A program made the translations under genes and the position numbers. 64,000 bases of DNA, from assembly GCF_003286085.1 (NCBI RefSeq), contig NW_020825312.1, forward strand, positions 2,728,001 to 2,792,000, in the 5' to 3' direction. Below, piece by piece: positions 34,886-45,766 of the stretch. Position 1 is the stretch's first letter. Each line of letters starts with the position of its first letter. The stretch is from Drosophila persimilis. Taxonomy: Eukaryota > Arthropoda > Insecta > Diptera > Drosophilidae. The notes under the pieces are model-generated. The model was not told where the DNA came from. It was given only the letters and a program-made list of their open reading frames with translations, and ran no database searches.

Positions 34886-36610
34886 TTTACGTATGTATGT
34901 ACGCGTGTGCCTGTTCTACTATATAGATGTTATAAATGTAGATGTGTTTATTCTAAATTAAAAAGATATGAAGTCGCGTTCATGCCGCAGAATGAGTAAT
35001 ATTTTATATTTACGTCAAAAACAATAAAATTTAAGTAAATAATTTAGAAGACAATGGGCATTTAAGTAAAAACAATAGATTTAAAAAGAGGAAATGATCA
35101 CACAGCGTTTCGTAGTTATAATTAGTCCATACTCAAGCTTTAAAAACTCTGTCAAACCTCTATCGTTCGATTTATTCAAATTTTTTCCGAGACACCAATA
35201 GTTCCTATGACAACTAATGTCTAACTAACTGTTTTTGGGGGGTGTAGCAAGAGAGTTCCTAGATGGCCATACATTTGCACATGATTATGCATACGAAGAA
35301 GAACCGCACACCGGCAACCATTACTTAGGTAACAGGCAACAGCGCACAAGTTGAGTAATTATGAACACATGGCTAATGCACCCTAATGAAACCATAAATA
35401 TTTTCACGCTTCGCTCCTTCTGTGCGGTTTGGCTGAGACTAGCTCTCAACGTGAGCATATGTATGTCCTGGATCTGTCGCTTCATGACACACATCTGTCC
35501 TAACCGATACTTTTCCCCGAGAGAAACTTTAAAATAGATCTTAGGGCTCGATGGTTTGGGGATTTGAATTCCCGAAAATAATTTGCACCTCTATCCTCGT
35601 ATGATTAGCCAATATTACTCTGAACTGAACCGGATAACTAGAGTATATACTAAGTAGTTAGCCGTCAGACAACTATATAATAAGGATCCGACATCCAGCA
35701 AATCTTAAAAAAATTAGCATATTAACTTCAAAAAATATCAAAAAATATTCCAAACTGGTTTCGAAACGATGGGCTAGAAACGTCAAGTCCTACCTGGTCT
35801 AGATTGCTGTTGCGAATTATTTATATTCTTCATTTTATACACACACATTTCCATACTCGTGTTTATCATAGTTATTTCTTTACATGTTTAAAAGCGTATT
35901 TAGAAAACCACAATCTTAAGGCTTTGCACTGTCACAACCTCGTAATTAGTCCATCAGATATACATATATGTACATGTTATTCTTCATTTGAACAGTTTGC
36001 TCACATGATGCACAGCCCACAAGAGGTGCAACATAACTGCTGGCATATCAGGAGGACTAAAAGAACTTGACCAACAAGACAACTAAAACGGCACGAATTT
36101 TAGAGATAAATAAGTGCGCAGGCGTTAAAATCCGACTCTTTCTGTTACGAGCTTGGGGATTTCAGATTTATTTGAGAACTAAATTCATAAATAATTGCAG
36201 CTCTCGAACAATGAACTCCTTCCTAATACTCCAACTTTGTGCATGCACGCTTGCTTCGTCGGCAAAAGAGAGAATTAGGAATACCTAGGAAAGAATTGGC
36301 TCTTTGCTAAAGCAACAACTACGCACATCTGTGTGTCACATCACATCGTTCCGATGATTCAAAGAGACTGTAAAGTTCTTAATGAACGCGGCATTGAAAA
36401 GCCAATTAGAGCTGAAGTTTCCAACTCTCTTTTAATTCTGTTAGTTATAATTCTACATAACTTGATATAAAGCGGACAGATATGTATGTACAAATGTGCA
36501 TGTGTCACGTTTCTGTCGTCCTATTGGCAGGTGACGGTGGTGGCCGCTTAGAATATACAAAGAGTGTAGCATTTAATATATTTTCTAAGCATTTTCTAAG
36601 CCCTCATTCA
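34886..36610. other. Intergenic region upstream of CapaR, no gene seen
   Basis: This presumably contains CapaR 5' UTR and promoter sequence at its left end. No convincing ORF, RNA gene or repeat was found. Short ORFs such as those at 35804-36288 have no protein character. Confidence 0.45.
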
Positions 36611-36619
36611 TCACACAAC

Positions 36620-37480
36620 AAAAAATATAAAAAAGGATGTTTATGCTCTGAGAATGTTTTGGCCGCATAAAATGATTTACTGGTTTACTGATTACGTTCC
36701 AATTAACTTGGAGATTCGTGATGCTCTCTATGAACTAAATCAGTTTGAAAATGGCAAGGAGGAATTACACGATAATAGCCGGCTATTCAAAGGAGACAAG
36801 ATTAAAGCATTTGAGCAACGCCTTATTGTGGTATGATTTATCTTCAATGTGCATGAGCGTTCAAATTCCCAAGGATTCTGATTCTGATTCATTAATGGCT
36901 TCAGGTTGACGATAATATCAAAACCTGTTGTGGAGAAGAGCTAACACTGTTTATATCTGCGAATGAAAAGCTGTTGGTCCAAGTGAAGGAAAGCGACCCA
37001 GAGTCACGAAATAAAGTTCAGAACAAGTCATGGATTGACGTGGTTTTATTGAAAAAATGTCTGAGGTGACATCATTAATGAAATGCTATCTATTTCATCA
37101 AATTGGTTACACTCATCTGAAATCAAATCGCTTTGATGAACACTGCTTTCCAGCTAGAAAGGGCTTGGAAGGTAAGGCTTCATCCATTACTTATATTGTA
37201 ATGATAGCCATATGTATGAACTGTAATAACTTGATATGCAATTTTCTGTGCACTCTTCTCATTATTAAGTCCAATGCAGCCCTCCACAAGGTTGAACGGA
37301 CCAAGGAAGCACTGATAAGGGCTCAAAAAATGATGGACGATCTTGATTCTCCTCAGATTTCTCGTTTTGTGTAAGTTTGTATAGCCTGCAACGAGAAAGA
37401 ATTTAATATAGAGAAACAACGCGGAAACATACTACCTCCTTCAACATCTTTTTTCGCAAGCAGTCAATTGGATACATTAC
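36620..37480 (+). pseudogene. Truncated, rearranged copy of the ODAD4/TTC25-like gene at 40040
   Basis: Several blocks are nearly identical to the intact gene downstream. 36700-36845 matches exon 2 and its donor (40425-40560). 36905-37025 matches exon 3. 37020-37070 matches the end of exon 4 (SWIDVV), joined directly to 37075-37175, which matches exon 8 (KCYLFHQIGYTHLKSNRFDE). 37265-37375 matches exon 9. Exon 1, the start codon, the exon 2 acceptor region and exons 5-7 are missing, so no functional protein is expected. Introns are retained, so it arose by DNA duplication and deletion, not retroposition. High identity in introns as well as exons points to a fairly recent event. Confidence 0.85.
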
Positions 37481-37489
37481 CTACATTAA

Positions 37490-38175
37490 AAATAGCTGAG
37501 CTTCCCTAAATCGAACGACTGTAACTTGAATTTTCTACATTTGTCTACATTTTGAACTAAAACGGATGGCAACAGCGTTTAGGGAACAAATCACGTCCAA
37601 TTCTGTTTCCGTAACTCGAACTTCCAAAAGTCGAATTTCTTTATGGTCCGAATAAAAATATTGACCCTGCATCTTGTACGTCGAATTTTTAGAGGGAAAC
37701 TCCAATTATGTGCTATTATATGCTTCAATAACATTTATGAAAATTTAAACTTGCTGTGGTTAAGATTAAATAAAAGAACTTCAAGTGCTATTGGACATGA
37801 CAGTGCTACAACTACATCACAGTTTCTTAAGGATGACGACATTATTTTAAGCATTGTAATCCCGAATTAGGGGATCCGATTTAAATCGAAGCGGAAAGTG
37901 ATGAAAGTTCGGTTGAGGAAACTATGTATGCGTCAGCCCTCCAAGAACACCTTGCAAACTTTGAACTGAAGATCAACTGGAATCTCTTTTTGTTGAAAAT
38001 ACCAAACCAAAAAGTGCCGAAACGAGCGGGAATGTTGTGAGGCGCGGCAAAGGCCGCTGCTCTACTTTTATAGCCTGTACTCAGTAACCTATGTGCCGGA
38101 ATTAGTATCGGATCCGATGACTGCCTCATGCTCTATCATTCTCTCTGTCTTTTGGTATCCCTGCTCGTAAATCGA
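37490..38175 (+). mobile_element. Relic of a Tc1/mariner pogo/Tigger-like DNA transposon
   Basis: Terminal-type sequence rich in TCGAA words (CCCTAAATCGAACGACTGTA at 37505 and CTCGTAAATCGAACGAATTG at 38164) flanks the region. The internal coding remnant reads DDDIILSIV and then ESDESSVEETMYASALQEHL on the plus strand, which resembles the acidic C-terminus of pogo/Tigger transposases. The catalytic core is not recognisable, so this is a short, inactive derivative. Family assignment is tentative. Confidence 0.45.
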
Positions 38176-38486
38176 ACGAATTGATTTGTTGGTTAATGTG
38201 ACGAGGATGTCTCTCCGAGATTTTTCTCAATTTTGTTAGCACTTGTGAGAGATAGAAAAAACATAAAGAGAATGAGAAAAACCACGACCGCTAGTTTTGT
38301 TCTAATATTAATTCTTGCAATTTGTTTGTTCTCTTTCCACCTAATGACCTATTTGATTAAAATAGGTCAAAATATTTTATCTGTTACCATTTCTCCGGTA
38401 GTGTTTTGTATTCCGCTACATCTGTCTCTCTCTTTCATTTCTCTCACGAACACCATCCGCAAAGGGTACACACTGCACGAAAAAGA

Positions 38487-38522
38487 GTGTGAGAGGAAGA
38501 GAGAGAGAGAGAGAGAGAATGA
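38487..38522 (+). repeat. (GA)n simple repeat
   Basis: A purine run GAGAGGAAGAGAGAGAGAGA with extensions; GAGA-type sequence can recruit GAGA factor, but there is no promoter evidence beside it. Confidence 0.8.
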
Positions 38523-38944
38523 GTAAACGCGTGGAAGGGTTTCGTAACTTTGGCACATTGATTTGATCCTTGTGGCTATTCGAAATATCCTAATTTTCAA
38601 TGATTTTGGAAGCCACAGATCTTTGACCTTTTCGTAGAGGGGGCATTTAAAAATGTAGAAATAAATAATGTATGATATCACAGAAATCTGCCAAATTTTG
38701 TGGCTGATATAGCTGTTATGGTCTCTGCGAAGTAGGATTCGAACAAGACGGACGCATGGACAGACAGACATGGCTGACATGACTCGGATATTGATGCTGA
38801 TCAGGAATATTTGTACTTTCTAAGGTCGGAAACGCTTCCTTCTGAATGTTACACACACACATCCAATCCACCACAAAAGTAATATAGTTCTAAAATCTTC
38901 GAGTAACGAGTGCGCTGTGGACCGATGGCAGGAACCTTCTCAAA

Positions 38945-39560
38945 ATATTGTTATTTACTAGCTGACCTGCTCAACCTTGTTCTGCCAATAACATTATCAA
39001 TATTCATTTCGAAGAGCAATTCAGTGTGAGTCCGTTCTTAGCCAACATATGGAAGCAGGCTCGGTGGTTTTTCCCACTGGAGAACATGAACAACATAAAT
39101 CTTTGATTTTTATCATTCTGCAATCCAACATCTGACGCCAGTTGTTGCACTTGATTTCGGAGACAATATGCATCTTTGATTTGAAGAATTTCAATAATTC
39201 GTTTTGCTCATTCAATATTCATATGCGCCTGACTCTTGTCGATATATGAGATTGGCGAGTGCGCGTTCGGGATTTACTCGATTGAGATCCTCACCGCCCA
39301 TATTAGCACATTTGCATAAGGTTTGAACCTGGATCCCTGCCGATGGCCGATGAGTTCTGTTGAGACAACACATACCGGGTGACTCATGTTTGAGCGCATG
39401 ACAATGGTCTTTGTCCATAGCACCAATCAGCACTTTTGGATGAGCGGAATATTCAATACCTGGGTCATACTCGAATGCGAGACGAAGCAGATATACATAA
39501 ATGCACTACGTACTTGTTGGCCACATGCAATTGTCCTTGTTGGTTTCGTAACGCAATTCG
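38945..39560 (-). mobile_element. Helitron relic (Helitron_like_N coding remnant)
   Basis: On the minus strand from about 39480 downward the translation reads YDPGIEYSAHPKVLIGAMDK, then HCHALKHESPGMCC. This matches the conserved zinc-binding-like block upstream of the Rep motif in Helitron proteins (IG.MD..C.HC.AL......G.CC). Further down, MNEQNELLKFFKSKMHIVSE matches the following HNxLVxxFK block. The Rep (HUH) and helicase domains are absent. The plus-strand boundary at about 38957 reads TACTAGCTGACCTGCTC. Stops interrupt the frame, so this is an inactive fragment in the spacer before the ODAD4-like gene. Confidence 0.75.
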
Positions 39561-40039
39561 TAATTGCGACATCGGGATGCCAAGCTTTTACAGTCACAAA
39601 ACACGTAACAATACACACACAAATAGATCAAAGCAAACTCGATTATGTTTTTACTTTGTACGGGATATTGTTCATAGAAAAATACTAAAATCACGATTAT
39701 AAAATGGTGGGTGGTGGTAGGAAGGTCAGAAATAGCTAACAACTTATTCGCATACCCACTAAATATACAAACCAAATTTAATAAAAATCTGTCGAGCCGT
39801 TTGGGAGGATTTGTTGCCCCAACACTCTTGCAAAAGATTTTTATACATCAGAAAGCAAAAAAAAAATATCCCAGGATAGGTCATGGGACCCTTGAAATTT
39901 ACGTTTAATTCAAACTTTCAAATTTTCAAATTGATTTCCATCATTATGTTATAAGTACTCATTCCACACACACATCAAAATAACTAAAAAACACAATACA
40001 CAATACAAATAAATTTTTAAAAAATATAAAACCAAAAAA

Positions 40040-42325
40040 ATGACGTCAATTGTTCCGAGTCCTATACCGGCGGCAGGAATTGAAGATGCCATACCAATAT
40101 GGATGAAAATTGATTGGAGTCCTGAAATAGAGCATGACATCTACAAGGACTGGGGCTCGTACTACTCTCGCCGCCGAAGGGAGAACATGGCCATGTACTA
40201 TTACAACAAGGCACTCTCCATGCTACCAGAGGATTACGGGACTCTTTACCACCGGAGCCAAACTAAACGGAAGAATGCCCAAACTGAAGGCGCTCTAAAG
40301 GACTGTGCAGAAGCAAAAAGTATGTTCATTCTCTGAGAATTTGTTGCCCGCAAAATATGCTACATATATAGTTTACTGATTTACAGGAATTTTGCAGCGA
40401 CTCAATATACAAAACGCTCCAATTAATTTGGAAATTTGTGATGCTCTCTATGAACTAAATCAGTTTGAAAATGCCAAGGCGGAGTTACATGATAATACCC
40501 GGCTATTCAAAGGAAACAAAATTAAAGCATTTGAGCAACGCCTTATTGTGGTATGATTTATCTTCAATGTTCATGTGCGCTCAAATTCCCAAGGATTCTG
40601 TTTCATTAATGGTTTTAGGTTGACGAAAATATAAAAGACTGTTGTGGAGTGGAGCTAACACACTTTATATCTGCGAATGAAAAGCTGTTGATCCAAGTGA
40701 AGGAAAGCGACCTGAAGTCACAAAATCAAGTGCAGAACAAGCCACTGTGGAAATTATTAAAAGAACAAAACAAATGCGATGTGTTAAGTATCCTTGAAAT
40801 CGAAGTATGTGTAAATCTTCTGTACATTCTTTTTAGTTCGCCTAACATGATTCCCTCTTAATTCCTAAAAGGACGAATTACTTTCCCCACTGGAAATCGC
40901 AAGACGAAGTCGGGCATTTAATGTGTTTAATCAAATTTACATGGACAAGTCATGGATTGACGTGGTTTTTTTGAAAAAATTGCTAAGGTAACTTCATGTT
41001 AAAACTAAACAATTGATCATCTGATGATATCCACTTTCTTCAGGAACCCGACTTTGCTTCTTGAACAGTGCCAAAACTCGAAATATTTTTTGGGAGCTCT
41101 AAATAAAAAGAAATACGAGGAACTAAAATTGTTTTTGGTATGTACGATGTGTGCTTCAACAATCGCAATTGGAATTATTAAAAAAATGTACATAAATATT
41201 TCAGAAAATGCTTCATGCACGTGCTCCCATGTACTATCTTCGATACAACAAATTCACGAACCAGAATCTGATGGACAAATTTCGGGAGGACTATCTTTTC
41301 CGTATGCAGTACCAAACAGGTCGTAATATGCGTTCGGTGTTAAGGAGTATTCGATATCTCCGTGCCGTCGGTAACGTGGCGGTGAGTTTTTATTTTTTCC
41401 TAATTTTTGGGAGTCCTTAAGGAATGTCATTATTGCTGTGTTCAGAAACTCTCAAAGTACGTGGAGGAGGTTATGGGAGACTACGTTGTGTTAAAAACTA
41501 ATCGGATTATGCCTTGGAAGTTTGAATTTATGAACGAAGTGTACAACACATTGGCGCTAGCATTTGCTGAACAGTGTATAGTCCCTCCCGGCAGGAGTCT
41601 GTATGCCGACAAGAATGGTCTTTTAAAATTACTTCGCCTTCCCACCGAAAAGTCGTGGGATGTTCAAAATTTCGTGTTTGGAGACCGCTCCACTCATCAG
41701 GAGTCAAATTTGTCAGATCTGACTATGTCAAAATCGAGGTAAGAGTTTCTACCCAACAATACATCCACGCTACTACTGCAGAAATTCGTAATTCTCAGAC
41801 AATTGATATCTCGGTTGGAAAAACGAATGCTGTTTGCCAAATACTCTGTCGAGAAATGCTATCTATTTCATCAAATTGGTTACACTCATCTGAAATCAAA
41901 TCGCTTTGACGAATGCTGCTTTGCAGCTAGAAAGGGATTGAAAGGTAAGGCTATTACTATCTATTACTTATATTGTAATTATAGCCATATGTGACTTAAA
42001 AACTCATTATTTTCCAGAAACTAAGAACTGTAATAACTTGCTATGGAAGTTTCTGTGCACTCTTCTCATTATTAAGTCCAATGCAGCCCTCCACAAGGTT
42101 GAACGGACCAAGGAAGCACTGATAAGGGCTCAAAAAATGCTGGACGATCTTGATTCTCCTCAGATTTCTCGTTTTGTGGAAGTTTGTATAATCTGCAACG
42201 AATTGATAATAGATATAAAGAAGAAAAGGGGAAGTGTTGGAAGCCGGCGTGCAACCCCTGCTACTAGTCGCAGCAACATGTCGATATTACCTGCAAAAAG
42301 TTCAATCCACCTGCGACACACATAA
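40040..42325 (+). CDS. ODAD4/TTC25-like TPR protein (outer dynein arm docking), 587 aa
   Basis: Nine exons chain in phase with introns of 56-73 nt: 40040-40319, 40387-40550, 40619-40804, 40872-40987, 41044-41137, 41205-41381, 41446-41738, 41799-41944 and 42018-42325. The start MTSIVPSPIPAAGIEDAIPI has the clean context AAAAAAATGACG. The N-terminal third has TPR-like helices (NMAMYYYNKALSMLPEDYGT, GALKDCAEAKRILQRLN). The middle contains a block equivalent to the ODAD4 linker: MDKSWIDVVFLKKLLRNPTL, then FLKMLHARAPMYYLR. Further TPR helices follow (EKCYLFHQIGYTHLKSNRFD). ODAD4 helps dock outer dynein arms on axonemal microtubules, so in flies expression is expected in testis or chordotonal neurons. 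The exon 8 acceptor at 41798 is chosen because the earlier AG at 41781 runs into a stop. A broken partial copy lies 3 kb upstream. Confidence 0.8.
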
Positions 42326-42612
42326 ATTTACTTACTTTATATAATATATATCTAAAATTTGATTTCCGAACGCTGACATATTAAAATCCGAAGTGCAAAT
42401 TAAACAAAAGCGAAGTTTTGGCTAGCCTCGGGTCCAGATTTTTTGGATGCTCGTTCAGATCAATCGCTCCAGCTGTAGCTACGCTTGAAACCAATCGTTC
42501 CTATGGGAGGACTAGGACAAGAACATGCCCTTCTAAACAATAATGAAATAGTGTACATTTTTCTTGAACTCTTAATGATGGTTTAATTTATTTCTCGATA
42601 TTTTTAGTTAAG

Positions 42613-43305
42613 TTAGGATGAGGTTTTCTCCACGAGTTTCGCCATCATTTTTTCCTCCTTCGCCTTACGCTTAGCTTCCTTCTGCTTTTTCTTGTCCTCC
42701 TTCTCCTTTTGCTCCAGCATTTCCTTAAATCGTTCATCACGAGTATCCACCTTGAATCCAAAATGCCTGCGAACCTCCTCCACCAACCGCTCCTTTCGCG
42801 CTATCGCAGCAGCAGCTTCTGCCTCGCGTTTTGCAACCTTTGCATTCAAATCAGATTTCCACTGCTCTAGCTTATCCAGTTTCTTGGCTATGTCTTCATC
42901 GCGGTCATTAGTCTTTTGGATTTTCTCTGCTTTCTCAAGGCGGCTCTTTTCCAGTACTTTAAAGAAAGTGTCCAGTTGCATAACTTCTTGCTCCGCCTTT
43001 GAATCAAAGCAAATCTTTGGATTTACGTTACTCTTGGCACCGTACAGGCCATAGACTTTTCTCTGATATTTCTCGGTCAAGTGTATCCAAGACTGCGCAT
43101 CCCGATAAGGTGGAACACCCATTACAATATTTTTATGCTGTTCTTGTAAGCCAGATTTATTGAGTCTCCGTGCGTGCACAGAGCTATCTTCCACATTTTC
43201 ATTTATGATCGCCGCCGGCAGCTCCGCAGTCGCAGTGCTTGTAGATTGCAAACGTAAAGGAAATGCAGAAAGTTTCTGCACAACGTTTATTTTACGTAAA
43301 TTCAT
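42613..43305 (-). CDS. mRpL59: Mitochondrial ribosomal protein mL64 (CRIF1/GADD45GIP1 homologue), 230 aa
   Basis: A single exon starts MNLRKINVVQKLSAFPLRLQ, an amphipathic, positively charged mitochondrial presequence. The conserved block GVPPYRDAQSWIHLTEKYQR followed by KVYGLYGAKSNVNPKICFD corresponds to the YG.YGA.SG signature of CRIF1. After it comes a long charged coiled coil (about residues 120-225) rich in KE and AEAAAA, ending KLVEKTSS. The protein is a large-subunit component near the mitoribosome exit tunnel, needed for insertion of OXPHOS proteins. Length fits the family. A poly(A) signal (plus-strand TTTATT, 42587-42592) lies about 20 nt beyond the stop. The gene is tail to tail with the ODAD4-like gene (288 bp apart) and has a clear housekeeping promoter upstream. 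The symbol follows my recollection of FlyBase usage. Confidence 0.85.
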   Translation of the reverse strand: MNLRKINVVQKLSAFPLRLQSTSTATAELPAAIINENVEDSSVHARRLNKSGLQEQHKNIVMGVPPYRDAQSWIHLTEKYQRKVYGLYGAKSNVNPKICFDSKAEQEVMQLDTFFKVLEKSRLEKAEKIQKTNDRDEDIAKKLDKLEQWKSDLNAKVAKREAEAAAAIARKERLVEEVRRHFGFKVDTRDERFKEMLEQKEKEDKKKQKEAKRKAKEEKMMAKLVEKTSS

Positions 43306-43361
43306 ATTGCGGTATCTGTTTTCACAAATTTTTATTTATTTTTATTTGTTGAGCGTGTTGA

Positions 43362-43390
43362 CAAGTGTGACCGCGGACTTATCGATAAGA
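43362..43390 (-). promoter_or_regulatory. Housekeeping core promoter of mRpL59: Motif 1 plus DRE
   Basis: Read on the minus strand, TTATCGATAA (DRE, plus 43379-43388) lies just upstream of GGTCACACT (Ohler Motif 1 / M1BP site, plus 43364-43372). The start codon follows about 60 nt later. This pairing and spacing is typical of ubiquitously expressed fly genes, and mitoribosomal genes often use it. Confidence 0.75.
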
Positions 43391-43581
43391 TATACGGTCT
43401 CAGAAAATATACCGAAATATACCTCAAAGTTTGAAAATATACTGACATATTCCTCGACTTTAACATAATTTTACCCGATTGATGAGTCACTTTCCTACAA
43501 GACTGGGTAAATTTAATTTCTCATCTCTATTATATTGTTTATAAAATAAGGTTTAATTACATGAATTAATTAACTACATTT

Positions 43582-43900
43582 TTATGTAATTGTCAAAAGC
43601 GACACCCGTGTTTTTCATATAGGCCCCATGGAAGCGCCAGTGTGAAAAACATTCGTTATCCACTTTTTGCCATTTATGAAAAAATTGAGATTTTGATGGC
43701 AAACGATCAGGAGTACGATCCTGATCACTAATGTTAGTTTGATGTGGCCTGGGAAATGGCCCACGATTTCTACATGTGACAATGTAAAAATACTGCAAAA
43801 TTTTAGAAAATACTTAGAAAAGTAGAACTATGCAAGGCTTGTCAGCTGGACATGTGAAATCTGTAAAGCAAATCAGTGGATCGCGGGTCTATCGATGAAA
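43582..43900 (-). repeat. Left arm of an inverted repeat (partner 47490-47830)
   Basis: The arm shares, in opposite orientation, TTATGTAATT.CAAAAGCGAC, ATTTTGATGGCAAACG, GATGTGGCCTGGGA and AAAGCAAATCAGTG with 47490-47830. On the minus strand it keeps an open frame (43798-43574) ending GVAFDNYIKM. The other arm ends GVAFGNYIKI in the matching position, so the repeat seems to derive from a small coding gene and its DRE-containing promoter (TATCGATG at 43892). Confidence 0.7.
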
Positions 43901-44052
43901 TATACGGTCTGAATGACCCTCATAAATATACCGAAATATACCGTCCCGTTTTCAAAACACACAGTAAATATACCGATGAGAAAGCCAACTTAGCCCACCC
44001 TTTATTTAAACAGGTGAACAACTGGAGTTAAACCGCGCAAAATAAGTTCGCA

Positions 44053-44318
44053 ATGGAAATGGAAAACAATATTCAAAGTCCACAGAGGCGTAAAGAATTA
44101 AAGGGAAGGATGAAATTCGTTCATATGACAAATTTCGTGTAAGTGATCAGCAGAAATGAACTCACATACGCGTATTCCACACACACAGTTGGTCTTAGCA
44201 GAATATTTTTTCATTTGGCAGGCCCTACAAGGATGCTTATTATCCCAGCAAATATCGGAATGTATTGACTGGACCCAATGGCAGTGAAAAGTCTGCAAGC
44301 AAAAAGTCGCAGCAATAA
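44053..44318 (+). CDS. Small two-exon gene, 60-aa basic protein
   Basis: Exon 1 is 44053-44138 and exon 2 44222-44318, separated by an 83-nt intron with a GTAAGT donor and a TTTGGCAG acceptor. The phases join cleanly (GT + G, Val). The protein starts MEMENNIQSPQRRKELKGRM, continues KFVHMTNFVPYKDAYYPSKY, then RNVLTGPNGSEKSASKKSQQ and a stop. It has no signal peptide or membrane segment and is rich in Lys, Ser, Asn and Tyr. The start context CGCAATGG is acceptable. Both splice signals are strong and the two halves only make sense when joined, which argues for a real gene. Neighbours suggest testis or cilium expression, but that is inference. I do not recognise the family; small microtubule inner proteins of axonemes have a similar composition and size. 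Confidence 0.6.
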
Positions 44319-44429
44319 TGACAGGACTGGGCGGCGAATAATAATACAATACAATACAATACTACATACAAAGCTGCGAGACTAAGGCTTTAATTGTTGT
44401 TAAGATCGTCGCGTAATTTCTTCCGATGG

Positions 44430-45000
44430 ATCATTGTCTTTTTATGTCCAGAATGTGAAGCAGACAAAGAAAAACTTCCAGACCAATGTGGCCTCTTGCA
44501 ATTTGCAGGGCGGCAAAGAGTGCCAGGACCAGGTTTACTCGGTAGAAAGAGATGCGTTCCAAGCACAACATTGCCCATTCTGATCGCGAAAAGGATAAGA
44601 TAAACTTTCAGAAGAAACAACACCACTTGGAACTTTAGGCTATCAAAACTTCTAGATTAAAGACGTACTTGGCTCTATATCAAGAGCGCGAGGAAATAAA
44701 TCGAAATCGGAACATATTGAAAGTATAGAAAATATGGCTTGAGGAACAATGGAGCGCAGAAAAGGCTGATAAATATAAGGAACAATTTGCTAGCAGAAAA
44801 AGCAAACAGCTTTACGTTGACCTCGCGTTGCATTTAATAACATTCCATATTTATTCCACTCCACCCATTCATTGAACTGCAAAACGAAGCAGAAGCCTTG
44901 TAGAACTAGTTCTTGCATCGTCGCACAATGGGAAGACAATCGAAGCCTATATTTCTGCCTTATACGAAGATGAAAAACTAAATTGAATAACCTAATAAAT
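44430..45000 (+). pseudogene. Decayed coding fragment (coiled-coil, possibly CFAP141-like)
   Basis: Plus-strand frames carry protein-like stretches broken by stops and frame changes: KKNFQTNVASCNLQGGKECQ at about 44470, DREKDKINFQKKQHHLEL, then LKTYLALYQEREEINRNRNI, and KIWLEEQWSAEKADKYKEQF. The last two resemble the short coiled-coil axonemal protein family that includes CFAP141. The gene is clearly dead in this copy. The family call is tentative and rests on pattern memory only. Confidence 0.4.
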
Positions 45001-45463
45001 ACGACCAACATTAAATGTGAAGAATTCATGGAAACTATGGACAACGTGGGAGAGATAAGCCTGTCCCACTCAAAAAGGTATAGCATTCATTTTGATATAC
45101 ATATAAATACAAAAATATGATTGTATTATATTCAGTTCGTGCCTGTTAAATTTTCGTAAGACTAACAAATATTTTGGGCTTTTAGTTCGACTTCGACACA
45201 TATAAAATATGGCAAGTTCAGTCAATCTGGTGAAGGTCGAACAGTCTCCATAGCAGTAAAGCAGGTAATTAATTGGCAAATAAAATCAAAGCAAATTTTT
45301 AAAACAATTTTTGTAGATTCGTCGATTAAATTAATCAAGGAATGGGCTCTACAAACTAACGTCTATGTTTCATCTACTCCTAAAGGGAGCTACAAAGCCT
45401 GGGTCGGCTCAATACTTTTTTGTTATCCCAAAGGTACGAGTGTTTGAACTTTATTACAAAACT

Positions 45464-45766
45464 TCAGTACTCAGGATGTACATTTTTTTGAATTTTCGTC
45501 GTCGTTGAGCTGGATAGCACCAACATTTGTGTGGCACTTCTTTCTGTATGGAATATATTGATAGGGGTTTCCACTCCATTGCCCTCTCGACTGAACTTAC
45601 CCTTTCTTTGTTTACCTTGAGAAGCAATCTCTTCCTTGACATCAAAATTAAGAAAGCCGATAATAGAAGCCAAAAAAATATAGCTATTCTGTTTTCTTTC
45701 CATATTTTCAGCTGCTGTGCGATCTATAATGAAAAACTGTGCGTCGCGGACAGGGTCGGGAACCAT
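45464..45766 (-). CDS. Uncertain 101-codon minus-strand ORF or exon, unknown
   Basis: The frame begins MVPDPVRDAQFFIIDRTAAE, followed by NMERKQNSYIFLASIIGFLN, and ends KIQKNVHPEY. An AG (CAATTCTCCAG) just upstream could be a splice acceptor that makes this an internal exon. A second minus-strand frame overlapping its 3' half (RAMEWKPLSIYSIQKEV) also looks protein-like, so there may be a frame change and the locus could be decaying. It lies inside the inverted-repeat-bounded interval with other broken genes. Confidence 0.25.
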   Translation of the reverse strand: MVPDPVRDAQFFIIDRTAAENMERKQNSYIFLASIIGFLNFDVKEEIASQGKQRKGKFSREGNGVETPINIFHTERSATQMLVLSSSTTTKIQKNVHPEY

